A stretch of DNA of 64,000 bases, from the NCBI RefSeq assembly GCF_016861565.1, contig NZ_BOLK01000009.1, positions 49,088-113,087 of the forward strand, read 5' to 3'. How positions within the stretch are numbered: position 1 is the stretch's first letter; every line of letters starts with the position of its first letter. Below are positions 1 through 8,583 of the stretch, piece by piece. The stretch is from Secundilactobacillus yichangensis. Its GTDB lineage: Bacteria; Bacillota; Bacilli; Lactobacillales; Lactobacillaceae. Made by a program: the position numbers and the translations under genes. A model generated the notes under the pieces. That model saw only the letters and a program-made list of their open reading frames with translations. It did not search any database and was not told the origin of the DNA.

Positions 1-2064
1 GTTAACGGTGCTTCTGGGATCGCCGTTGGGATGGCCACCAATATTCCACCGCATAATTTGGCAGAAGTGATCAGTGCGCTGCATATTCTGATGAAAAATC
101 CTGATGCAACCACTGCTGATTTGATGGAAGCTTTACCCGGCCCTGATTTTCCAACTGGCGGGGTCGTCATGGGTAAATCTGGCATCCGGAAAGCTTACGA
201 GACTGGTAAGGGAACCATTACCTTACGGGCTAAGGTTGAAATTGAAGAAGATAAAAGCGGCAAGCAAAAGATCGTTGCCACCGAAATTCCTTACATGGTC
301 AACAAAGCCCGCTTGATTGAGCGAATTGCTGAACTAGCACGGGATAAGCGAATCGAAGGCATTACGGATGTTAACGATGAGTCTGACCGTGAAGGGATGC
401 GGATCGTGGTTGATGTGCGTCGCGACGCCAGTGCCGAAGTTATTTTGAATAACTTGTACAAAATGACGATGATGCAGACTTCGTTTGGGTTCAACATGCT
501 GGCTATCGTAAACGGTTCACCAAAGATTTTGAGCTTAAAAGAGATCTTGCAGTATTACCTGGCTCATCAACTGGAAGTCATCCGTCGGCGGACTGAATTT
601 GAACTGAAAAAGGCGAAAGCTCGAGCTCATATTCTGGAAGGGTTGCAAATCGCCCTTGATCACATTGACGAGATTATTTCAATCATCCGTAATTCACAAA
701 CGGCTGAAGTTGCTAAAAACGAGTTAATCAGCCGTTATCCGCTTTCTGAAAAACAGGCACAAGCCATTTTGGATATGCGGCTGGTTCGTTTGACCGGTCT
801 GGAACGTGATAAGGTCGAAAAAGAGTATGCGGAACTGCAAAAGTCCATTGCTGAATACCAAGAAATTTTGGCAAGCAAGGATAAGCAGAACCAAATTATC
901 TACGAAGAACTGCTGGATATTCAAAATAAGTTTGGCGACAAGCGTCGGACTGAATTAATGGTCGGCGAAGTCTTGAGTTTGGAAGACGAAGACCTGATCG
1001 AAGAAGAAAACGTCATGATTTCCTTGACCCATAACGGCTACATTAAGCGGTTGCCAACGTCTGAATTTAAGGCGCAGAATCGTGGTGGCCGTGGTGTTCA
1101 AGGCATGGGTATCCATGATGATGACTTTATCGAACACCTGATTTCAACTTCCACTCATGATGTCCTGTTATTCTTTACCAACGCGGGTAAAGTTTACCGG
1201 ATGAAGGGTTACGAGATTCCTGAATACGGGCGTTCCGCTAAGGGAATTCCAGTGATCAACCTGCTAAACATCGAGGCTGGTGAGAAGATTCAAGCCGTAA
1301 TTAACGTGTCCGATGCAGCGGGGGATCAGCAGAAGTATCTGTTCTTCACCACCTTGCACGGAACCGTTAAACGGACTCCTGTTAGCGACTTTTCTAATAT
1401 TCGCAGCAACGGTCTTAAAGCTTTGAGTTTGAAAGATGATGACCAGCTGATCAATGTGTCCATCGTTGATGATGAACAGTGCATGATCATTGGGACCCAT
1501 TCTGGCTACGCTGTTAGTTTTAAGGCTAGTGACGTTCGTTCAATGGGCCGTTCGGCAACTGGTGTCCGTGGTGTCCGTCTGCGTAAAGACGATTACGTGG
1601 TTGGTTCAGCTATTCTAGAACCAAACGATAACGTTTTCGTTATCTCCGAAAAGGGCTACGGTAAGCAGACACCGGCCAGCGAATACGCCATTAAGGGGCG
1701 TGGTGGTAAAGGAATCAAGACCATCAACGTTACCGAAAAGAATGGTCCGCTGGCGGGCTTAACGACGGTTACCGGTGAAGAGGATATTATGCTGATTACC
1801 GATAAGGGTGTCATGATCCGGTTTGGTGTGGAAAATGTCTCCCAGACTGGTCGGGCAACCTTAGGGGTTCACTTGATCCGCTTGGACGATGACGCTAAAG
1901 TTGCTACCATGGCGGTTGTTGAAAAAGAAGCGCCTGAAGATGAATCTGACGATACAGCTTCAGATGATTCAGCTGATGGTGACGATACGTCATTGAATCG
2001 GTTAGTTGACCGAGCAACCGATGATGATTCTGATTCATCAGATAATAATAACGACGATGAATAA
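1..2064 (+). CDS. gyrA: DNA gyrase subunit A, 3' part (5' end outside window)
   Basis: GyrA subunit of the type II topoisomerase that introduces negative supercoils with GyrB. The reading frame is open from base 1, so the gene starts before the window; the first visible residues (VNGASGIAVGMATNIPPHNL) match GyrA about 165 residues in. The active-site tyrosine and the quinolone-resistance region are therefore not in view. A long coiled-coil (near bases 540–950) is followed by the C-terminal DNA-wrapping beta-pinwheel, with the GyrA-box-like QNRGGRG near base 1077. The protein ends in a very acidic Asp/Ser-rich tail. The adjacent rpsF-ssb-rpsR is the usual order near oriC in Lactobacillaceae. 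A rho-independent terminator follows. Confidence 0.97.
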   Translation, partial: VNGASGIAVGMATNIPPHNLAEVISALHILMKNPDATTADLMEALPGPDFPTGGVVMGKSGIRKAYETGKGTITLRAKVEIEEDKSGKQKIVATEIPYMVNKARLIERIAELARDKRIEGITDVNDESDREGMRIVVDVRRDASAEVILNNLYKMTMMQTSFGFNMLAIVNGSPKILSLKEILQYYLAHQLEVIRRRTEFELKKAKARAHILEGLQIALDHIDEIISIIRNSQTAEVAKNELISRYPLSEKQAQAILDMRLVRLTGLERDKVEKEYAELQKSIAEYQEILASKDKQNQIIYEELLDIQNKFGDKRRTELMVGEVLSLEDEDLIEEENVMISLTHNGYIKRLPTSEFKAQNRGGRGVQGMGIHDDDFIEHLISTSTHDVLLFFTNAGKVYRMKGYEIPEYGRSAKGIPVINLLNIEAGEKIQAVINVSDAAGDQQKYLFFTTLHGTVKRTPVSDFSNIRSNGLKALSLKDDDQLINVSIVDDEQCMIIGTHSGYAVSFKASDVRSMGRSATGVRGVRLRKDDYVVGSAILEPNDNVFVISEKGYGKQTPASEYAIKGRGGKGIKTINVTEKNGPLAGLTTVTGEEDIMLITDKGVMIRFGVENVSQTGRATLGVHLIRLDDDAKVATMAVVEKEAPEDESDDTASDDSADGDDTSLNRLVDRATDDDSDSSDNNNDDE

Positions 2065-2076
2065 ATAAAATGATTT

Positions 2077-2107
2077 AAAAGAACGGCAATTAATGCCGTT
2101 CTTTTTT
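2077..2107 (+). terminator. Rho-independent terminator after gyrA
   Basis: Inverted repeat AAGAACGGCA / TGCCGTTCTT with a short loop, followed by a run of T. It separates gyrA from the rpsF operon promoter. Confidence 0.9.
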
Positions 2108-2234
2108 CGTAGATAAGAGGTATAACCATCATCTCTTGTCGGGTTAGTCTTAAACTGATTTAACTTTTAAGGGTTATGGCAGCTGAATTGTGGGGTGATT
2201 GTTTCGCTGCCGATAATCTAAACGTAAAATAACA

Positions 2235-2263
2235 TTGCACTTTTGAGTGAACTTTGGTAGAAT
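2235..2263 (+). promoter_or_regulatory. Promoter of the rpsF-ssb-rpsR operon
   Basis: TTGCAC (-35, 2235–2240) and TAGAAT (-10, 2258–2263) with 17-base spacing. The leader of about 90 bases before rpsF could carry the ribosomal protein S6:S18 autoregulatory element known in other bacteria. I see a GAGGGCCTGAAGTCC segment near 2322 but cannot confirm the fold. Confidence 0.75.
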
Positions 2264-2355
2264 AATATTCTGTGAGTAATCCATTCGGATAACTCTCCTT
2301 GCTCTCTTAAAACTCAATGAAGAGGGCCTGAAGTCCATAAGGAGGTGCAAATTTC

Positions 2356-2643
2356 ATGAAGTATGAAATTACCTACATCATTCGTCCAGATCTTGACGAT
2401 GCAGCAAAGACCGCATTGGTTGACCGTTTCGACAAGATTTTGACTGATAATGGTGCAGATTTAATCGATTCAAAAGATTGGAAGAAGCTTCGTTTCGCTT
2501 ACGAAATTGGCGGTTACAATGAAGGTGTATACCACGTTGTTAACTTAAACGCTAATGACGACAAAGCCTTAAACGAATTCGACCGTCTTTCAAAGATCAA
2601 CGATGATATTCTTCGTCACATGATCGTAAAACGTGAAGACTAA
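2356..2643 (+). CDS. rpsF: 30S ribosomal protein S6
   Basis: Small-subunit protein that pairs with S18 on the platform of the 30S particle. The 95-residue product has the typical S6 opening ([15 protein letters not shown]) and normal length. The start follows AAGGAGG at a good distance. First gene of a three-gene operon with ssb and rpsR, an order conserved across Firmicutes. Confidence 0.98.
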   Translation: MKYEITYIIRPDLDDAAKTALVDRFDKILTDNGADLIDSKDWKKLRFAYEIGGYNEGVYHVVNLNANDDKALNEFDRLSKINDDILRHMIVKRED

Positions 2644-2684
2644 TTTTTGACATTGACATTTAACTACTGAGAGGAGCGGGTCGT

Positions 2685-3212
2685 ATGATCAACCGGGCAG
2701 TGCTTACCGGACGCTTGACAAGAGATGTTGATTTGCGGTATACCCCAAGCGGGGCAGCAGTTGGGAACTTTACGTTAGCTGTTGATCGGCAATTTACCAA
2801 TCAAAACAACGAACGCGAAGCTGACTTTATCAACTGTGTTATTTGGCGGAAATCTGCTGAAAACTTTGCTAATTTCACCCATAAGGGTGCGTTAGTAGGG
2901 ATTGATGGCCGGATTCAAACCAGAAACTACGAAAATCAGCAGGGTCAACGGGTCTACGTTACCGAAGTTGTTGTTGAAAACTTTGCGTTATTAGAACCGC
3001 GTTCAGCGAATAATAATGCAGGGAACTCTAACAACGGCGGCAGCAATAATGCACCCACTGGCAATGCTCCTCAGAACACTAATCCGTTTGGTGATCCAAA
3101 CACCAATGGAGCGGCAAACAACAATAATCAGAATAACGGTGATAATCAAGCGGACCCATTTGCAAATAATGGCGACTCGATTGATATCTCCGATGATGAT
3201 TTACCGTTCTAA
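2685..3212 (+). CDS. ssb: Single-stranded DNA-binding protein
   Basis: Coats single-stranded DNA during replication and repair and recruits partners through its C-terminal tip. An N-terminal OB fold (residues 1–110, opening [14 protein letters not shown]) is followed by an Asn/Gly-rich flexible linker and the acidic tip DISDDDLPF, the standard partner-binding motif. At 175 residues it is the essential chromosomal type rather than a short phage SSB. Lies between rpsF and rpsR with a GAGAGGAG ribosome-binding site. Confidence 0.98.
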   Translation: MINRAVLTGRLTRDVDLRYTPSGAAVGNFTLAVDRQFTNQNNEREADFINCVIWRKSAENFANFTHKGALVGIDGRIQTRNYENQQGQRVYVTEVVVENFALLEPRSANNNAGNSNNGGSNNAPTGNAPQNTNPFGDPNTNGAANNNNQNNGDNQADPFANNGDSIDISDDDLPF

Positions 3213-3236
3213 ACGGATCGAATTGGAGGGAAAATC

Positions 3237-3473
3237 ATGGCTCAACAAAGAAGAGGTGGCCGTCGTCGTCGTAAAGTCGACTTCATCGCCGCAAACCATA
3301 TCGAATACATCGATTACAAAGATACTAACTTATTGGAACGTTTCGTTTCAGAACGTGGCAAGATCTTACCACGTCGTGTGACTGGCACTAGTGCCAAGAA
3401 CCAACGTAAGTTAACCATCGCTATCAAGCGTGCACGGATCATGGGCTTAATGCCATTCGTTGTTGCTGACTAA
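3237..3473 (+). CDS. rpsR: 30S ribosomal protein S18
   Basis: Platform protein of the 30S subunit that binds next to S6. The 78-residue product is basic at its N-terminus (RRGGRRRRK) and carries the conserved block [19 protein letters not shown]. Last gene of the rpsF-ssb-rpsR operon, closed by a terminator 17 bases downstream. Confidence 0.98.
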   Translation: MAQQRRGGRRRRKVDFIAANHIEYIDYKDTNLLERFVSERGKILPRRVTGTSAKNQRKLTIAIKRARIMGLMPFVVAD

Positions 3474-3489
3474 TATAGTGAGCGAAGGG

Positions 3490-3521
3490 TGTCAACCAGT
3501 ATTGCTGGTTGGCATTTTTTT
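3490..3521 (+). terminator. Terminator after rpsR
   Basis: TGTCAACCAG / CTGGTTGGCA hairpin with a G-U pair, followed by seven T. Confidence 0.88.
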
Positions 3522-3668
3522 GTGCCTGAATTTAGATCATAGTATAAGTCTTGTAAATTTAGTTAATTTAAGCCTTACTTATATAAATGCAGTAGTGGTA
3601 TAGTGAGAGTGCGTCTATCCAGAACAATACCAAGTTATAGAATTTTAAACAGGGAGTATCATAGTTAA

Positions 3669-6600
3669 ATGAAAAAAATCGACCGATTAAATAATCTGAA
3701 TATGGTTCGAATTCAGCATTTTGAGTGCAATAAAGAAAAATGCTGGGTTCGAATGGGGATTATTACCGTGACAATGATGACCGGATTTACACTTAGTATG
3801 TCGGTTGCCAGCGCTAATGTTCAGGAGACATCAGCTACACAGACCGAGGTAACTAAGGCATCAACAGCCTCAGTAGCTGACTCATCCGAACAGCAAGAGG
3901 GCGAAGATTCTTCACAGTTTTCAAGTAGTAATTCCTCATCAAGTTCTGCTGAGAGTAAATCGGATGCTCAATCGAGCGCTTCAACCAGTAGTTCAGTAGC
4001 GCCTGATTCCTCAAGCCAACCTACTCCAGCCACTGAGACAACTAAACCGTCTCAGCAATCAGCAGTTGATGTTAATGGTCACTCACTGGTCCTTAACGCA
4101 TCGGACAGCCAATCTACGACTAAGCAACCAAGCGGTACTCAATCAGCCGATGGTCAAAAGACGGGTGAAACAACTGCCCAAACAGTTAATCCAACTGTTT
4201 TAAAGGATCAAACTGGCAACTATTGGGTGTCAGTTACTGACGCCGCAACCGATGAACAAACCGGGGTTAATACGTATACGCAGTTGACGGATTATACTTA
4301 CGCGAAAAACGATTACGGGTACACCGTTACTGGCTACACTGGTGAGCTTCAAAAGTACCTCGCTGGCGGTACGACACCAAAGGACGGGTATGCTACAGCG
4401 ATTACAATACCAGATACTTATAATGGTGATGCGGTTACGGCCATAGCTGATTACGCCTTTGATAATGAAAGTGACCATGATCAATTACAGATTGTTAAAG
4501 CTTTGACCCAAGTGACATTGGGTAAAAACATCTCATCAATTGGTACCGCTGCTTTTGCAGGTAACGCGATTACCGGTGAAGTTGTGATTCCTAATTCAGT
4601 ACAGTCAATTGGCGATGACGCTTACGCAGACAACCAAATTACCAGTGTTGTGCTGGGAACGGGAACTTGGTATACGGGCCGCGGCACATTTGCCAATAAT
4701 CAAATCAATAATCTTGATTTAGGAACGGGTGTCACGCTAATTGGTAATGATGCGTTTGTGAATAATCAGTTAACTACACTGACAATACCGGATCAAGTTG
4801 GATTGATTAATGATGAAGCATTTCAGAATAATAAGTCGTTAACAACGGTTCAGTTCGGTCAGAATAGTAAGTTGACAGGAATTGGGACGTCAGCCTTTGA
4901 AGCAGATTCTATTAGTTCATTGACGCTTCCGCAGAGCATTGTAAATATTGGAGACCATGCATTCGCAGGTAATCACATTAGTGTACTGGCGTTAGACAAT
5001 CAGGTTCAGACAATTGGTACCGGTGCATTTGCGGGTAATCAACTTAAGGACGCAATTGTCATTCCCGATACGGTTACTTACATCGGTGATAACGCTTTTG
5101 CGAATAACCAAATTGATAGTCTAACATTGGGTAAAAACGTTGAAACGATTGGCGATAATGCTTTTATGGACAATCATATTAGTGGCACTGTTACTATTCC
5201 CGAGAAGGTTGCTTCGATTGGTGTCCATGCGTTTGAAAATAACAAAATTAGTGAATTAGTCATCGACAAACCGGCTTCAGCTACTAACCAAACAATTGCT
5301 ACCGATGCTTTTGCTAAGAATGAAATTAGCAAGATCGTCGATCATTCTGGAAACGGTTCAGCTGATTACTTAAGCAACCAACAGGCGTTAGTTGATGTCA
5401 CGGCACAAGCGACAGACACTAAAATTGAAAAAGTTCGTTCTGCAATTGAAGCTACCGTTGGTGTGACGTTGCCTGACGAGCTAACTTTTATTGATAGTAC
5501 TGGTCATCAGTGGGTTTACGATGTCAAAACAGATACCCTTACCATTCCAAACGGTGAAACAATGCCTAACCAAGTAACCTTTCAGTTTAGCTCTGTAGGG
5601 TCTGGTAGTTACGGGACAAGTAATTTGGTCATTCACCCTAAGAGGGATAAAGCCTCATCTGCACCCGCAGTATTTGCGACGACGATAACAGTTAATTATC
5701 AGACGCCAGATGGTATTACTCGTGGCAGTATGACTTTAACTGGCAATCCGGGATTTTCATTTCACCCGGATCAGGTTTTGACACATATTCCTGAAAATTG
5801 GCAGTTGGGGATACCGGTTAATGAATTACCCAAGCTGGTAGCCCAAACGGGAAATCAGACAATTGTGATTCCCTTAGCGGCACAAACTAAAACGGCTACT
5901 GCACCGGCATTAGATGCTACAACCATAACAGTTAATTATCAGACGCCAGATGGTATCACCCGTGGCAGTATGACCTTAGTTGGCAATCCAGGATTTTCAT
6001 TTCACTCGGATCAGATTTTGACACATATTCCTGAAAATTGGCAGTTGGGGATACCGGTTAATGAATTACCCAAGCTTGTAGCGCAAGCGAAAAATCAGAC
6101 AATTGTGATTCCTTTAGCCGCACAAACTAAAACGGCTACTGCACCGGCTTTGGATGCTACAACCATAACAGTTAATTATCAGACGCCAGATGGTATCACC
6201 CGTGGCAGTATGACTTTGATTGGCAATCCTGGCGTACCATTTGACCGGTATCAGGTTTTGGAACAGGTGCCTGCTAATTGGCAGCTGGCCATTCCAATCA
6301 GTGAGCTTCCTTTATTGATAGCGCAAGCCCACAATCAAACGGTCATTATTCCGTTAGCACCGCAAGATGATACACCAACTGGCCCCTCACAAGGGGAAAG
6401 CGGGACAGCTACGACCGGTGGAGAAACGGCTCCAACACCTGCGCCGACTGATCCAGAACAGCAACCGGCTGGTACTAGTAGCGATAATGGAACGGTTCCA
6501 ACGCCAAATGATAGTTCACAGACGGTGCTTAACACCGCCGATGACCATGGCGAATCTAACCAGCAACCAGGAAAAACGATTAAGGCGCATGCTGCATCCG

Positions 6601-6863
6601 AAATGTCTGAAAATGATCAGGACGGCAGTGCAGTTGGAACGTCCAAACGGGCTTCCACACCTGTTCTTTCACAAAGCAGCAGTGACGGTCAAGCAATGGT
6701 GTCACTGTCGCGTTCAAAAGCTAAGACAACAAATCATTTATCCGCAGCACGTTTGCCGCAAACCAACGAGACTGCAAAAACTAGGCCAACCTTGATTGGC
6801 GGATTGCTGTTAAGTATTCTCGGCTGGTTCGGCTTCGCGCGTCGGAAGCATGAAAAAGAATAA
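3669..6863 (+). CDS. LPXTG-anchored surface protein with BspA-type leucine-rich repeats
   Basis: Large (1064 aa) predicted cell-wall adhesin. The N-terminus (through about residue 50) looks like a degenerate long signal peptide of surface proteins (KEKCWVRMGI, a hydrophobic stretch, then VASA). A Ser/Thr-rich low-complexity region runs to about residue 170. Roughly residues 240–560 hold BspA-like (LRR_5) repeats with the pattern IG..AFA.N.I. Three roughly 80-residue repeats starting VNYQTPDGITRGSM follow, encoded by a 240-bp DNA repeat, then a Pro/Thr/Ser-rich wall-spanning region. It ends in LPQTN (1029–1033), a hydrophobic segment and a basic tail for sortase anchoring. A role in attachment to host or matrix is inferred from the family. 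It lies between rpsR and gdpP, which are often adjacent, suggesting insertion of accessory genes. Confidence 0.9.
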   Translation: MKKIDRLNNLNMVRIQHFECNKEKCWVRMGIITVTMMTGFTLSMSVASANVQETSATQTEVTKASTASVADSSEQQEGEDSSQFSSSNSSSSSAESKSDAQSSASTSSSVAPDSSSQPTPATETTKPSQQSAVDVNGHSLVLNASDSQSTTKQPSGTQSADGQKTGETTAQTVNPTVLKDQTGNYWVSVTDAATDEQTGVNTYTQLTDYTYAKNDYGYTVTGYTGELQKYLAGGTTPKDGYATAITIPDTYNGDAVTAIADYAFDNESDHDQLQIVKALTQVTLGKNISSIGTAAFAGNAITGEVVIPNSVQSIGDDAYADNQITSVVLGTGTWYTGRGTFANNQINNLDLGTGVTLIGNDAFVNNQLTTLTIPDQVGLINDEAFQNNKSLTTVQFGQNSKLTGIGTSAFEADSISSLTLPQSIVNIGDHAFAGNHISVLALDNQVQTIGTGAFAGNQLKDAIVIPDTVTYIGDNAFANNQIDSLTLGKNVETIGDNAFMDNHISGTVTIPEKVASIGVHAFENNKISELVIDKPASATNQTIATDAFAKNEISKIVDHSGNGSADYLSNQQALVDVTAQATDTKIEKVRSAIEATVGVTLPDELTFIDSTGHQWVYDVKTDTLTIPNGETMPNQVTFQFSSVGSGSYGTSNLVIHPKRDKASSAPAVFATTITVNYQTPDGITRGSMTLTGNPGFSFHPDQVLTHIPENWQLGIPVNELPKLVAQTGNQTIVIPLAAQTKTATAPALDATTITVNYQTPDGITRGSMTLVGNPGFSFHSDQILTHIPENWQLGIPVNELPKLVAQAKNQTIVIPLAAQTKTATAPALDATTITVNYQTPDGITRGSMTLIGNPGVPFDRYQVLEQVPANWQLAIPISELPLLIAQAHNQTVIIPLAPQDDTPTGPSQGESGTATTGGETAPTPAPTDPEQQPAGTSSDNGTVPTPNDSSQTVLNTADDHGESNQQPGKTIKAHAASEMSENDQDGSAVGTSKRASTPVLSQSSSDGQAMVSLSRSKAKTTNHLSAARLPQTNETAKTRPTLIGGLLLSILGWFGFARRKHEKE
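5675..6370 (+). repeat. Three in-frame 240-bp tandem repeats in the LPXTG protein gene
   Basis: Units begin near 5675, 5915 and 6155, exactly 240 bp apart. Each starts with ATAACAGTTAATTATCAGAC and codes for an ~80-residue domain. The first two units are nearly identical; the third diverges in its second half. Confidence 0.9.
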
Positions 6864-6874
6864 TTGAATCATAT

Positions 6875-6922
6875 CAAAAAACGTCTTCGTAAGGTCTGTT
6901 CTGACCTGCGAAGACGTTTTTT
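6875..6922. terminator. Bidirectional terminator between LPXTG gene and MFS gene
   Basis: AAAAAACGTCTTCG ... CGAAGACGTTTTTT stem with A-run and T-run on opposite sides, suited to ending both convergent transcripts. Confidence 0.9.
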
Positions 6923-6939
6923 CGGATTAAGCTGATCGA

Positions 6940-8358
6940 TTAGTGTTCAGTCTTAAAAGAATGTGTCGTAAAAGCAATAATTAGGGCTGCTACAGCTAAT
7001 ACAAGTGGCAGATAGACCGCAACATGGACACCAGCTGTAAAGGCACCCTGAGCGCTTGCATGGCTGGCAGCTTGACCGATGCCTAAGAGGCTGGTGGCTA
7101 AAGCTGTGGAAATGGCACCAACGATTTGCTGCATGGTATTCATGATGGTACTGCCGTCACCGGATGTTGGACCTGCCAATGCATTTAGTGCGTGCGTTTG
7201 CGCAGGCGACATGGCTAACGGACAGCCGATCATCAAAGTGACGTGAGCGGCAATCACAAAGATCACGGCGGTATGTGTTCCGGTCATGAGCAGCATGATA
7301 CCACCAATAATGGCAATCAAAAAGCCTAATCGAGTCAGCCATTTGGCGCCAAAATTATCAAATAAACGGCCTGAAACGGCGGATACTAACGCATTAACAA
7401 TACCGCCTGGCAGCATGATGATGCCAGTCATTGCAACTGGCAATAACAGTCCTTTTTGCATATACATGGGTAAAATATACATCGCTGAAAGGATAATACC
7501 AAAATCGAGCATCACCATTAACGCACCAGCCCGAAAAGCGGGATTGGCAAAAATCTTCAGATTTAAAATTGGTGTTTTAATATGAACTTGACGGTAAGTA
7601 TAGATGGCTAAAACGATAATACCAAGGAGTAATAAGCTCAAAACAAGGGGCGATCCCCAGCCGTGAGAACTGGCGAAACTGACCGCTGTAACGATGCTAG
7701 CAAAGCCCACGACACTGGTTAAAATGGAGACGACGTCAATTTTTGGCTTGCTGATTTTACCAACGTTTTCCAATGAAGTTAGCGCGAAAATTAAAGCTGC
7801 TACTAAGAAGGGAACGAAAGCCCAAAAGATCCAGCGCCAAGAAAGTTTCGCTAAAATTAAACCTGTTAGCGTCGGTCCGATTGCGGGTGCAAACATAATC
7901 ACCATGGCGCAAGCACCCATAGCAGCGCCCAGTTTAGCTGGTGAGAAGACTTGCATGGCAACGGTGAACATCAAAGGTAGAATTAACCCTGTCGCAATTC
8001 CTTGGATCATTCTGCCGAAGAGTAATACTGAAAAATTCGGCGCTAAGGCCGCAATAATAGTACCAATTAAAAAATCTAATAGGCCGAAAATAACCACTTG
8101 GCGGGTGGTAAACCACTTAGTAATCAAGCTATTCAGCGGTAAGACTACCCCGATGACTAGCATGTAACCCGTGACGAGCCATTGGACAGTTGCCGTGTTG
8201 ATTCCGAGACTGACCATCAGACTTGGTAAGGCGATATTTAAAGACGTTTCACTAAACATCCCAACAAAAGCCCCGATCAGCATGCTGGCCATGGCTAATG
8301 CCGGATGCTTAACGGTAACACGTGGCTTTGAAGCGGACATTGTTGCTTGTTGTTCCAT
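6940..8358 (-). CDS. MFS drug exporter, DHA2 (EmrB/QacA-like) family
   Basis: Membrane transporter predicted to export toxic compounds using the proton gradient. The 472-residue protein is mostly hydrophobic, with 12–14 predicted membrane spans. The family motif-A region is seen around ALPSLMVSLGI and TTRQVVIFGL, and a motif-C-like block around GPTLTGLIL with WRWIFW after it, typical of EmrB/LmrB-like proteins. The substrate cannot be told from sequence. The start is supported by GGGGAA nine bases upstream. Transcribed alone, convergent to the LPXTG gene and divergent from gdpP. Confidence 0.9.
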   Translation of the reverse strand: MEQQATMSASKPRVTVKHPALAMASMLIGAFVGMFSETSLNIALPSLMVSLGINTATVQWLVTGYMLVIGVVLPLNSLITKWFTTRQVVIFGLLDFLIGTIIAALAPNFSVLLFGRMIQGIATGLILPLMFTVAMQVFSPAKLGAAMGACAMVIMFAPAIGPTLTGLILAKLSWRWIFWAFVPFLVAALIFALTSLENVGKISKPKIDVVSILTSVVGFASIVTAVSFASSHGWGSPLVLSLLLLGIIVLAIYTYRQVHIKTPILNLKIFANPAFRAGALMVMLDFGIILSAMYILPMYMQKGLLLPVAMTGIIMLPGGIVNALVSAVSGRLFDNFGAKWLTRLGFLIAIIGGIMLLMTGTHTAVIFVIAAHVTLMIGCPLAMSPAQTHALNALAGPTSGDGSTIMNTMQQIVGAISTALATSLLGIGQAASHASAQGAFTAGVHVAVYLPLVLAVAALIIAFTTHSFKTEH

Positions 8359-8583
8359 TGAATAAATTCCCCACTTTCAGAAAAGTTTTTTGCACAATGG
8401 GTTACATTACCAGAAAAAAATCGGCTTCGTAAGTTAATTTTTTATGAGAGAATTAATTTTGACTTGATAAGCGATGTTTACAGCAAGGTTAAAACGATAT
8501 CCTGAGAGCTGAGTCCGCACCTTATTTTCATTTGTGCTAAAATGTAACTACTATTATCGTCGACAAAGCAGGGGAGTCTGAAG

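Noticed and set aside
3016..3381. 121-codon frame overlapping ssb and rpsR
   Set aside because: Out-of-frame reading across two certain genes.
7694..8167. Plus-strand 157-codon open frame inside the MFS gene
   Set aside because: Antisense to a clear membrane transporter; no family features.
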